From Seriola aureovittata (lineage: Eukaryota; Chordata; Actinopteri; Carangiformes; Carangidae), in NCBI RefSeq assembly GCF_021018895.1, contig NC_079373.1:25185376-25249375 (forward strand): DNA of 64,000 nt, written 5' to 3'. How positions within the stretch are numbered: position 1 is the first letter of the stretch; each line of letters starts with the position of its first letter. The notes below the pieces were generated by a model. The model was not told the DNA's origin. It was given only the letters and a program-made list of their open reading frames with translations, and did no database searches. The position numbers were made by a program, and so were the translations under genes. Below are positions 33,101-43,056 of this stretch, piece after piece.

Positions 33101-35906
33101 CTCTGAGCTCTGGGAGACAAAGACGGACTAATTTTACTAGGACAAGGACGAATGTTAATAGGACGAGTGTTCGTCAATCAAAAACAAACAGCTTTGTGTC
33201 CACTAAAGAAAACATAAAACATAAAAATAAACTTTTAAAAAACTTGAATTAATTAGTGAAACTGAGAGTTTAAAGAGTTAAAAGTTAAAGACTCAACTGT
33301 TATATATAGCAAACAAATACAATCCAAGAACTAAATGATGTTAAATGTGAGATCTTTGTGTTTGTCTTCTCAGTGGCCTCAGGAGGAGGCGGGGCTTCGC
33401 CTGGAGGTCACCTGGAGTTCAGAGCTGACACTTAAAGGCACAGTTCACTAAATTTAAAACACACTACATGTTGTTCACCTGCAGGAGTTTAGAGACACTG
33501 AGGCCCAATGAGACAAACAAACAAACAAACAAACAAACAAACAAACCAAAAAACAATTAATAATTAATTCTATACATTAGAATACATGAAAAAATAAATT
33601 TAAAAAATGAATTAAATTAATAATCAAAATTCATTAAAATAAAAAATAGTAAAAAGTAAAAAAGTAAAGATAAATAAATACATGAAAATGTACACATTGA
33701 ATTAATTAGACACATGTCAATAAAATATAAATAAATAATCTATGAATTCTATGAAATGTAAAGAAAATCTGAAAAAGCTGTTTATAGGAAATAAATACAT
33801 TAAAATAATTTTAAAAATGTAATAAATACGTATATGCACATATACTTGTATAAGAATTATTATAATAGATAAATATAAGTCTCTTAGAAAAAAAATAAAT
33901 ATATAATAACAAATAAAATAAAATATGCATGTTAAATAAAAAATATATAAAATATGAACAAATAATCTAAATGCACATATTTAAAATGATAAAACATTAA
34001 GAAAAATATGAAAACACACATGACATATTATATACACAATCAAGCCCGATGACCTGAGAAAGTCCTGGACAAAACAAATTCCACATTCCACTCAAGGTCC
34101 ACTTACTAACTTGTGCTGGAGCTTTTGAGCACATCACAGTTTTTGTTCAAACCTTCCATTAGTCTGAGCATGACTTGTCCTCCGTATTGACCAATCTAGA
34201 CGTCTGCTGATGAAGACTGTGAGATACAGTCAAAAGCTCCAGAAGAAACGAGTAAGTGGACCTTGATTGTGATATCTGTGTTTGCTGCTGTTCCCAATGT
34301 CAACAATGACCTTTCGAACTCAGCTCTCAACCCGACACAGACAACAAGTTTTAGAGGCTCAAAGAAATAAAATCATAATTTAAACTGAACAAATGCAATC
34401 TGGTGATGAAGACTGTGTGATGTGGTCAAAAGCTTTGAGATGGGGTAAGTGGACTTTAAAAGTTAATGTCATCTAATAGAGCTGTTTAGTTTCTACAAAC
34501 TGAACTGGAGTTTTGGTTGTAAAAACACTGAACTGATCCTTTAAAACCAGTGTTTCCCAACCTGGGGGTCAAGTTATTTGCCCAACAGTTGCCAGTTAAT
34601 ATCGTATTAATTGATTAATTAATCAACTAATCATTTCAGCTCTACTTGTATATACTGTTGGTCAGTTTAATTTGTTAAATAACTAAAGCTATCAGACAAA
34701 TATACGTTTGCTGATTCCCTCTGAAATGTCAAAGTAAAAGCATCGGCTGTTGTTGCTGTCCGGTGTTTATGATTCATCCATACGAGCTGAAACATTTGGT
34801 GCAGGGGCTGAAATTAAGAAATCAGTCAGTCATTTAAGTCTTTAAGGAATCGACTTCCTCCCTTGTTGGTCAGAGATACTGGTTTCTGAGATTCAGGTGC
34901 ATCAGGTTCAAGTTTTAATCCATCCTGAGTGTGAAACAGATCTTTATTCTAACTGTTATTTAGTTCCTGCACTTCTTTTACCCCCTGTTCTTATTGTTGC
35001 TATTTTCTCTCTTTAGTCTTTCTGTGTTTTTATTGTGTTAGTATTTTTATGTTTGCCCCGCTGCAAAAACAAATATGTAGTTTGACTTTTAACCTGTTGT
35101 TTCCTCCTGTAGCAGCAAAATGTTTTGTTTTATGAATCCTCTGAAACCTCCTCAGTGACATAACAGAAATCCATGAATTTAGACCTTAAAGAATCTTCAT
35201 TTTAAAAAGTCCTAACTGAAAGATAAGTCATGGATTTGTCAAATATTTCAAATTAATGTATAAACTAAGGGAAAAGTAAACGGCCCAAAGTTAAACCATC
35301 ATGTTAATGAAGGGCATTTTAAATAAAGGTGGTTTAAGTGAGTTGATTCTTGCTGTTTCAAATGAACTGACTAATTAAGAGATCTCTGGCTATCACCTTA
35401 ATTCAATTAAGGGTTTTGGGTTTAATTAAGGTTATTTTAAGGGGATGAAAAGTTCCCCGAACAGACTTGGCTCTTGAAAACAGATCAGAAATTTAAATGT
35501 TGAAATCCTGCAGCTTTGAGGGACCCCTGAAACAGATTGGGGCCCCTGGATGTCTGGATGCAGCTGTGTGGTGGAATGGTCTCCACAGTGTCTCACCTGT
35601 GCTCAGAATTACCTGTGACATGCGGTGTGTTCCGGTGGGTGAACTCACCTCTGAGAAGACGAAGAGCGGCAGCACGAGCACCGCGAGCATCAGATCCGCC
35701 ACCGCCAGACTGACGATGAAGTAGTTAGTGGTGGTCTTCAGCGCCTTCTCGGTGAACACGCTCAGACACACCAGCAGGTTCCCGCAGATGATCACCACGA
35801 TCAGCAGCACCCCGAACACCAGGGCCGGCCAGTTGTATCGCGTCGCCGCGGCCGAGTCTGGGAGCGGCGCCTCCGCCTCCGCCGCCGCGCTCAGGTTGGC
35901 TGCCAT
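24197..35906 (-). CDS. drd4: dopamine receptor D4 (class A GPCR)
   Basis: D2-like receptor that couples to Gi/o and lowers cAMP, acting at the plasma membrane. The minus-strand coding exons are 35649-35906, 31693-31805, 26976-27562 and 24197-24402, four as in mammals. They give 387 residues. Visible motifs are an N-glycosylation site NLS at 4-6, TM1 GN, TM2 VADL, C99 paired with C176, and the amine-binding D106 in TM3. Also present are DRF at 123-125, TM5 serines S187, S188 and S191, CWTPFF at 325-330 in TM6, NPVIY at 363-367, and a C-terminal HRCCS with palmitoylation-type cysteines. The third loop is rich in proline ([15 protein letters not shown]) and ends in [12 protein letters not shown]. 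The start is the first in-frame ATG (GAGATGG context) after an upstream stop. The exon 2 acceptor at 31806 gives FQDGVW, which fits the family. Introns are 3.8, 4.1 and 2.6 kb. Confidence 0.97.
24830..25170. repeat. degenerate CTACCAACT/TACCTACC repeat
   Basis: Words such as CTACCAAC, CTACCTTCC, CTATCTATC and TTTACCAATCTG recur irregularly at 4-30-base spacing in drd4 intron 3. It looks like a decayed tetranucleotide-derived minisatellite. Confidence 0.5.
28750..29528. mobile_element. composite element: inverted-end transposon with a nested insertion
   Basis: About 60 bp at 28750-28809 (CCAGCAGCTGGTTAGCTTAG and onward) is the reverse complement of 29469-29528 (GGCTAGCTGTTTCCCCCTG to TTGCTGGC). 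Between the arms lie AT-rich sequence, a TTTTATAGAGCATTTCAAAA fragment (28931-28950) like the repeat at 12.84 kb, and AATGACTTTTCCAGCCAAGA. That last stretch matches the internal part of the known percomorph element with these ends. The structure suggests a transposon of drd4 intron 2 into which another repeat was inserted. Confidence 0.6.
30940..31470. repeat. repeat-rich block in drd4 intron 2
   Basis: CCCCTTTTCTACTTGTCAAA, GAAAAAGGGTT and GTGGAAAAAGGGTCAA, with similar words, occur near both ends of a roughly 450-bp stretch. The stretch then runs into AGGTGTACCTAATAAACTGA (31431-31450). The latter phrase, reverse-complemented, recurs near 55387-55405 in gramd4 intron 12. This is probably a short non-autonomous element with a second dispersed repeat next to it. 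Confidence 0.4.
31860..32640. repeat. interspersed repeat, AGTGGAGTAAAAAG family
   Basis: Landmarks are GTAGTGGAGTAAAAAGCACA, ACTCAAGTAAAGTACAAGTA and ACTTAGTTACTTACCAC, with CAGGTACGGCAGTACAA-type sequence at the other end. Related copies are at about 45110-45510 and 47825-48165. The family is widespread in percomorph fish. Confidence 0.55.
33505..34035. repeat. (AAAC)n followed by a very AT-rich tract
   Basis: About nine CAAA/AAAC units at 33509-33545 lead into roughly 480 bases that are nearly all A/T, with short ATAAATAA-type words. This lies inside drd4 intron 1. Confidence 0.75.
34092..34458. mobile_element. foldback/MITE-like element plus a partial third arm
   Basis: The arm CAAGGTCCACTTACTAAC with CTGGAGCTTTTGAG (34092-34135) is the imperfect inverse of 34219-34267 (CAAAAGCTCCAGAAG with GTAAGTGGACCTTG). 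A further direct copy of the right arm lies at 34402-34458 (GATGAAGACTGTGTGATGTG and GTAAGTGGACTTTA). No coding sequence is present. It lies in drd4 intron 1. Confidence 0.55.
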
Positions 35907-36460
35907 CTCCGCCGCGGCTCCTCCGCTCCGTCCCGGTCCGAGCCACAGCAACGCGGCCACCGGGCTCTCATGTATACCGAGCCGGACTCTGGTCCTCACA
36001 CAGTGGTTTCATCATAGTGCCATGGAGACTCGACTCAACACTCTACCGGACTCTACTGTGCTGCTCCAGGGCGCTCCGGTGCGCACTTTACGCAAAAACT
36101 CGCGTAAAACAGAATGGAAGCAGGTGAAATTTGATCCTATTTACACAGTGAAACACATTAAAACGTCAACTCATATAAATGTAATCGATAGTGATAAAGT
36201 TCCGTCTGTTTTCTTGAGAAAGAGCATTTTGCAGCGTGAAGAAACTCAGAGGAAGTTTGATCAAAGACGCGTTAAAATCCTCAAATTACCTCTTAAAATA
36301 ACGTTGAGAAAATCCACATCTCACTTAGAAGCCCATGTTGAAGAGTGAAGACCATCTGAAGTGGATTTCGGTGTGAAGGGGTTCACACATCGGGCTGCGG
36401 GTGTCTTCAACTCCGGTGCGTTCACCTGCAGCCTGCGAAAGGCCACCGGGGCCAAATTAG
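35907..36460 (-). promoter_or_regulatory. upstream region of drd4
   Basis: CpG-rich sequence continues from exon 1 to about 36080. There is no obvious TATA box near the start. Beyond about 36100 the sequence becomes AT-richer. I cannot place the transcription start. Confidence 0.3.
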
Positions 36461-36540
36461 CCGATTAAAGCCGCTTAGAAGCTGCGCTTTGCGGTGTCCT
36501 TCAGTCCTTGAGCTCCTGCAGGAGACACAGCTCATCCATC

Positions 36541-36541
36541 C

Positions 36542-36595
<54 letters not shown>

Positions 36596-36607
36596 GTGAG
36601 TGTGTGA

Positions 36608-36670
<63 letters not shown>

Positions 36671-36672
36671 CG
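36541..36672. repeat. compound microsatellite (CTGT)n-(TG)n-(AG)n
   Basis: About 13 GTCT tetranucleotides (36541-36593) are followed by a TG array (36610-36652) and a short AG array that degrades into GAGCGAGAG. Confidence 0.9.
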
Positions 36673-37789
36673 AGCGAGAGCGTCCGCTGCAAAAAACATC
36701 CACAGCTTCAACAGTAAATTGAAACTGAAGGGGACAGTAAATACGTCACAGAGGCAAATTAACAAGCAGAGAAATAGTCATTATAAATAATATCAAAATT
36801 ATTATATTTATATTATTACTTTCATTCATGTGTAAGCGTCACTTTAATGTTGTGGCAGGTAAAGGAGGGGCTAATGCTGGGTATCTTAATATTTGATAAC
36901 ATAATAATTTATTTATTGATGTATGTTTTTATTAATAACCCGAATGTGTACAGCAACCAAAGTTATGAAATAAATAAATAAATAAAATAATAATAATAAA
37001 AAAATGAAGGTCCTTTTTAAGTAGTCACAGGCTTTTACATCTTAAAAAACATTAAACATGGCAGATAAATCATTATTCACTTAATATATGATAATGCATG
37101 AAGTTACACATTAATCATCTTCTTAAATACATTACTGATGTATTATATTGAAGGAATTTCAAGGTAAAAATGAAGAGATAAAGTTTCTTGTTCGTAAAAT
37201 AAAAATAATCCATTAATTAATAGATTGAGCTTCATGTGTATGATATGATATTATGAGGTTTGGAAATTGATCTTTTTTCAGGGTTTAGTTTTTGCCTTTT
37301 TATTTTAACAGACATGATGATCTTGTTTCGTGGTATAAAATTAAACATAATGTCTTATTTACACGTTTATTTATAAAAAACAAACATGATCTCCACCAGA
37401 ATTTAGAATAAAGTTTTAAACCAACGTGTCTGAGGTGTTAAAGAGGTCGGTTTCAGAATAAAAGCCCTCACTGAGAGATTTGGAGGTTAAAACATGTTGT
37501 GGGACATTTTTTGCAGTGTATAGTGAAGGACTGAGGGGCAAAACTAAGCAGAAAGGAGGAATCCCCCCCTCAGAAAGCAAGCTGCTGGAATCCTCTGCTG
37601 CTGTTTAGTCTCAACATCTGGATTCATTTAAACCAAGAGAACATACATCAGTGAACCTTAGAACCTAAATGAAATTATCACCTGTTTTGTTCAGTTAATA
37701 CTCCATCAGGGCAATAAATAAACAAGTAACAACTAAATAAATATTTTTGTTCGAACTGAATATCTTATTAAGTATGTGATGTCTACGCT

Positions 37790-38465
37790 GTTACTGAGAG
37801 CTTGGTAAGTTGCTAAGTAAGATTGTAGCCATTGTGCTGCCAGGTGGCTGCTAAATGGTTGCTAAGGTGTTACTAACGGATACAAGTGTGTTTGAGGTGA
37901 ATTTTACAAGTTCTTTTGTGTTAATATATGACTGGAGTGGTTGCTATGGTGTAAATAGCTGGGGGTGGTTGCTAGGGTGTATGTATATGACTGGAGTGGT
38001 TACTATGGTGCTCATCATGGCTGTGGTGGTTCTATGGAGTTGATCCCTGACTAGTGTGGTTGCTATTGTGTTGGTACATACTGTATCTGTGGAAGTTGCG
38101 AAGTTGGTGCTTTGGTGTCAGTATATATAGGATGGTTACTAAAAGATTGTTATTATGTTGATATATGGTTAGAGTTGTTACTGAGTGGTTGCTATGGTGT
38201 TGAGACATGACTGCAGTGGTTGCTATCGTGTTGGTACATGTCTGTGGTGGTTGCCAAGTTGTTGCTATGGTGTCAGTATATATAGGATGGTTGCCAAGGG
38301 ATTGTTATTATGTTGATATATGGCTAGAGTTGTTGCTAAGTTCGATACGTGGCTTTGGTGGTTGCTGGGTGTTTGCTATGGTGTTGATACATAACTAGGA
38401 TGGTTGCTATGGTGTTGATATATGGCTGTACCAATTGCTGATTGGTTGCTATAGTGTTAGCAAGG
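37790..38465. repeat. minisatellite, GGTTGCTATGGTGTTGATAT unit
   Basis: Units of about 30-70 bases containing GGTTGCTATGGTGTT followed by a GATATATGGCTAG-type stretch repeat roughly 15 times with strong variation. Larger stretches are also duplicated: TTGGTGCTTTGGTGTCAGTA (38104-38123) and its following GGATGGTTACTAAAAGATTG recur at about 38261-38310. Confidence 0.7.
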
Positions 38466-39559
38466 GTAGCTAACTAAGCTAAGTTGAGTGACTTTTCTGG
38501 GTTCTTGCCACATTGCTACCAGGCAGTTTCTATGGCGTTGCATGCTGGCGACCGACCAGTCCGACAGGCTGCAGGTCTCCTCTGCTCTGTGTTTCATGTC
38601 GTTTGATGTGATTATCTCATATCCAGAGTGTTCGCCACAACGTCAGAGCTCAGCAGCTGCGTTCACTCAGTCAGTCAGAAATCCTTGCCTCCGGTCAGAC
38701 TGAGCATCTGAACATCAGTCTGCTTCTCAGGAATTGTGAGCTGACATCAAATGAGATGATTCAGTCACATGACCTCACCTGTTTTCAGGTGACACTGTTT
38801 GTTTTCAACCCAGTGCTTTTCAAATGTCCACATTATTTCACTGTTCAAACTTAGATAATTTATATAAATTATTGAATTGGAGTAGTTAATGTTGATTTTC
38901 TGCTTCAGTGGGAAACTCTAATAATTTTTCAGGAACGAGTCATCGCTCTAAAAAATGTTTGGAAAAGAGTTCAGTGAGATGTTACAAAAATGTAAATATA
39001 AGAACAGGAGAGTTTTATTTCTATTATTTCACTTTAGAACTGAATCGACCATGGTGTCTTTAAATGGAACTGTTTTTAGTCAAAAATTTTAAATTAAATT
39101 GAGGATTCATTCTGACATTTAATCAACGAGAATCTAACTGAACAGTAACATTAAAATAATAGAAATTGGGATGTTTTGTGAGTTTGTTTGGTAGGATGGG
39201 GTGGAGAAATTTGGACTCGTGATCTTAGTATTTCTAAAATCCTGACTGGATTGAGCCGTGCTGTGAATGGCATTAAATTTGACTTTGATTTTCAGTTTTT
39301 AAGGAATAAAACATGTGATGAAATAGTCAGTATAAATGTCAGAGTTTTCCATCACATTTCTGTTCAAAACACAGTTAATGAGCCACAATTTTCCTTCACA
39401 GTTTTATTTTACTAAAACACAAAGATTTACGTCTCTTTTAGTCCCATTAATCTGTACATGGAAGAATATTTTCTGACTGCTTTCACATCTATCACTGTCA
39501 TTTTCCCACTGCCGCTGCCCTTCAGTTTGCTTCAGGATCCAACAGATGCTTCAACATTC

Positions 39560-39602
39560 ACCTCCTCCTCCTCCTCCTCCTCCTCCTCCTCCTCCTCCTC
39601 AT
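39560..39602. repeat. (CTC)n microsatellite
   Basis: About 13 perfect trinucleotide units, ending in CATCATCAC. Confidence 0.9.
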
Positions 39603-40679
39603 CATCACATCCCTCCATCCTGACCTTCCTGCCTGTGGCTGAGAGCAGAAGGAGCAGAGGATCATCACTGTCATGATATTCTGTCTTTTTATCAACAGAT
39701 ACTGTAAGCAGCTGCAACATGAGCACGATTGTTCTTGTTTTTTTCCACAGTAATATCTCACTGATCTTTGACCTGGTTCTCCCCAGAACCTCAACATGAA
39801 GGAAACTTTAGTTCAAGAGGTTCCTCTTGTGTTTCAGCTTTATTTTATGATCTGGGATGTTTAAAGTACGTGTCATTTAAAATTCAACAGTAGGACAAGT
39901 TTACGTTCTGAGTCAGCGGAGGGAGAAGTGATACTGACGTTGTTGGTGGTTTTCTCTGTGGTCTACTCTGAATCCAGGCCTCTGCTGGAGCCGCCACAAA
40001 CTGGTCAGTGATTGAATCACTTTATAGTCTGTGCGGCATTGTGATTCTTTATTTTTCTATAATCTGCTTTGATGGGTTTAATCTTTCCTGCGCCGGTTGT
40101 TTGTGTTTTGAATGTCTGACTCCAGCATCTTAGGCACAAATACTAATGAGGACTCGGACTCTCATCATCTCACTCTGGTCTGAAGGTGATGAGGTGATTT
40201 TTAATCAGAGGTCCTGTCATCTGCAGATGCTGATAGATGAGCTGAGGAGCGACGTCATCCAAACCTCAAGGGATGACGGAGGAGCAGCGGTGGAAACATA
40301 GCACTATTAATAATTAACTTCTAATTTAATTCAGTTTACCCTTCAGCAGCTGTGCGGACAGTGATCCAGTCAGATGCTGCGTCCGTGTGAAAAACAATTG
40401 TAAACGAGACGCAATGGCATTCACTGATCTGTGTAAAGATTTAGTTCAACAATTTGGTCTCAAGGGAACATCTGGGGTCAGTGGGATGCCCCTCCACCAA
40501 CCAGACAAGTTGCAGGAAATATGGTCACAATCTCCCCGTCCTGAGTTACAGCATGACAGCAGAGGGTTTTTACAGAACATTATGATGTCACACTGACGTT
40601 GACCTTTTTGACCATTTGGATACAAAATGTCATTAATTCATTTTATCCTTATAGACGTTTGAGTTAAATTGTGTCATAA

Positions 40680-41045
40680 TTAGTGAATGTACTTGTGAAT
40701 TATGGCCAAAAAGTGAGGTCAAAGTGACCTTTGACCTTTGACCACCAAATTCTAATCAGTTCATCGTTGAGTCCAAGTGAATGTTTGGCTGAATCTAAAC
40801 AAATTCCCTAAAGGTGGTCTTGAGATATCACATTCAAGAGGCCAAAACCGTGTTTTAAGAAGCCACCATGACCTTGACCTTTCACCTTTTGACCGTAAAA
40901 ATCTAATCACTTCATCCTTGAGTGCAAGTGGACATTTTTTGCCAAAGTTCCCTCAAGGTGTTACTGAGATTGTGTTCATTAGAATGGGACGGACAAACAA
41001 CCCTGAAAACACAATCTGGCCCTCGCTGTCAACGGAGACATAAAA
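40680..41045. repeat. interspersed repeat, GTGACCTTTGACCTTTGACC family
   Basis: Two tandem sub-units share a GACCTTGACCTTT-type start, AAATCTAATCA and TTCATCCTTGAGTGCAAGTG-like stretches. The copy ends with GGGACGGACAAACAACCCTG and a CCCTCGCTGTCAACGGAGAC tail. This arrangement is common in percomorph genomes. Confidence 0.65.
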
Positions 41046-41059
41046 TAAACTTCAGTGAG

Positions 41060-41455
41060 AACTAAAAACTCCTTAAGGTCCTCTAAAACCTCCACACTGA
41101 CCCATGGACCTCCGTAAAGACCACCGACCACCTCAAGGATAACTGGAATCTCCTACGGGACTCACACAACCTCCTCAAGGACCCAGAGAAACATTTACAA
41201 GGTCCCGGGAGTCTCTTTAAGGAGCACTGGAAGCTTCTCAGGGAAAACTAGGACCTCCTCATGGACTACTAGAACCACAGGGCAAAAAGACCCTGTGCAG
41301 TAACTCTTCTCAAGAACCACTGGGACATTGAGAAAACCCAGAACCTCGTCAAAGACCACTGGAACCACCTTAAGGACCGCTGTAAGGATTCACAGAACCT
41401 TCACAAGGACCACCACAACCTCCTCTTGGGTTGCTGATACCCCCCGAATGGCCCA
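41060..41455. repeat. minisatellite, CTCAAGGACCACTGGAACCT unit (first block)
   Basis: Units of 25-35 bases read ACCTCCTCAAGGACCACTGG with many substitutions. About 13 are visible. Confidence 0.65.
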
Positions 41456-41929
41456 TAAAAGTTACTGAAGGGCAGGGATGGAAAAATAATCAAAAACAAT
41501 CACATCTAAAATGTTAGTGCAGTGATTATTAACAGACTGAATCAGCTCAGGAGATTTCCTTCAGGCAGCTGAGGCTGTTCCATCAGCAGAGATGAAGCTT
41601 CCTGCAGCCTCATTGTGTTTGTGCTCAGGAGGCGGAGCTGATGATGGCAGCGTTCATCACAAACCTCACTCGGTATAATGAAAACAAACACACAGCCTAT
41701 ATAACGCTGTCAGAAAAAGGCTGCTTCATTTCACTGAACATGTTTTAATTTGCGGTAGCAGAGACGGGTCGACGCCTTCTGATGATCAGCTCGGCCTCCC
41801 TCTGTTTTACAACCTGTGATGACTGAAATGAATCACATTAACCTGCTGGATTTTCTAGGTACACGCCACCTCAGGCTGTTGCTCTGATTATATTTATAAT
41901 GTGTAAAATGTTCCAGAGGAGTACTGAAA

Positions 41930-42455
41930 TAATCTCAAAGACCTAAAAAGTCTCTCAAGAACCATTGGTCCTCCTCATGAACTCCCTATTACCTTCTCAT
42001 GGATCACGAGAGACTATGATAGATATTAAAGAAAGAAAATACATAAAGGAACCACAAACCTTAGGAGGATGGAAGATAGATCTTTAGTGAGACCTCATTA
42101 AATGTCACTCGTCCTAGACCCAATTTCAAGAACCCTTGGTGCATCCTTTGGAACCCCTAGAACTGTCTCAAGGATCAACAGAACCTTCTTTAATGGCCGT
42201 AAAACTTCCTCAAGAACATCCGAAACATCCCTAGAACCTTCAGACACCCCTGGAACCTCCTTTGAAACTTCACAAACTCCCTAAAAACACCTTTAGAGGA
42301 TCCCCGAAACATCCCCAAGGACCCTGGCTGCTCTTGAAGGACTAACTGAATCCAATTGAAGCTCTTAAAACAAAAAACCCCTCTGTATATGTTCCTTGAA
42401 TTTTCTTTAACATCCCTAGAAACATCTCAATGACTCCTGGAACCTCCTTAAATAG
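41930..42455. repeat. minisatellite, CTCAAGGACCACTGGAACCT-like unit (second block)
   Basis: A second, more diverged block of the same unit type (for example CTCAAGAACCATTGG, CCTAGAACCTTCAGAC, GAACCTCCTTAAAT). It is separated from the first by about 470 bases of non-repeat sequence. Confidence 0.55.
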
Positions 42456-42462
42456 ACTTTAC

Positions 42463-42465
<3 letters not shown>

Positions 42466-42493
<28 letters not shown>

Positions 42494-42511
42494 TATAATA
42501 ATAATATATAA
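42466..42511. repeat. (AAT)n microsatellite
   Basis: Perfect AAT units break into ATATAATAATAATATATAA. Confidence 0.85.
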
Positions 42512-42644
42512 ATGACCTTTAATGTGTCTCTGTGTCTTTGTGTGCGTCTTAAGCTCTGCCTTATACTGCCACCTGCTGGTTAACGTCACACATCACAGCA
42601 GAAGCAGCAACAACAACAAAAACAACCTTTTTCTTTTCAATATT

Positions 42645-42650
42645 TTTATT
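42645..42650 (-). terminator. candidate poly(A) signal of the nucleotidase-like gene
   Basis: TTTATT on the + strand gives AATAAA on the minus strand, about 410 bases past the stop codon. Confidence 0.5.
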
Positions 42651-43056
42651 TATGTATAAAATACATAAGTGTGACCTGTAAGTCCGCTGCCAGTCCTTTC
42701 AGAAAACAAATGACAGTAACCAGCTACAACTGTAACAAAAGCATTAGTGTGTGTTTACCCATCTGTATCCCTATACCTGTGAGGACCCTCACACAGAAAC
42801 AATAAAAAAAATGATCCATCAGAGGATCAGATCTAAACTCGTCAATAGCCTGACCATCGATCAATCAGATCCCTGGAAAAGAGGATCAGAAGCTGACAGG
42901 AACAAAAAGCACTGGGTTTACAATAAAGTGACAAGCAACAAGAGCAACAGAGACATTTTATACATCAGTAAACATGTTTGACTGGCAGCTTCTCTTAAAG
43001 ACACGATCAAGGTTTTTCTGTGATGTCATGTGACAGTTCATCCCGTCATGATGTCA

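Larger units (their letters stand above)
36700..42600. other. gene-free region between drd4 and the nucleotidase-like gene
   Basis: No recognisable protein exon on either strand. AT-rich DNA from 36.7 to 37.6 kb is followed by a minisatellite, microsatellites, a dispersed repeat and a split minisatellite, all listed separately. The 38.7-40.6 kb portion looks unique but shows no coding pattern apart from short spurious frames. Confidence 0.5.

Noticed and set aside
35907..35999. Upstream extension of the drd4 N terminus
   Set aside because: The only in-frame upstream initiator is GTG before a stop. The ATG at 35906 in a strong context is the first true methionine.
35728..36348. 206-codon + strand frame across drd4 exon 1 and its upstream region
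   Set aside because: Mostly antisense to exon 1. The remainder has no recognisable features and no start context.
39458..39797. Poly-Ser / poly-Glu / poly-Arg frames
   Set aside because: They are translations of the (CTC)n microsatellite at 39560-39602.
42751..42981. 76-codon frame with MFTHLYPYTCEDPHTE start
   Set aside because: It lies in the 3' region of the minus-strand nucleotidase-like gene with no motif or splice context.
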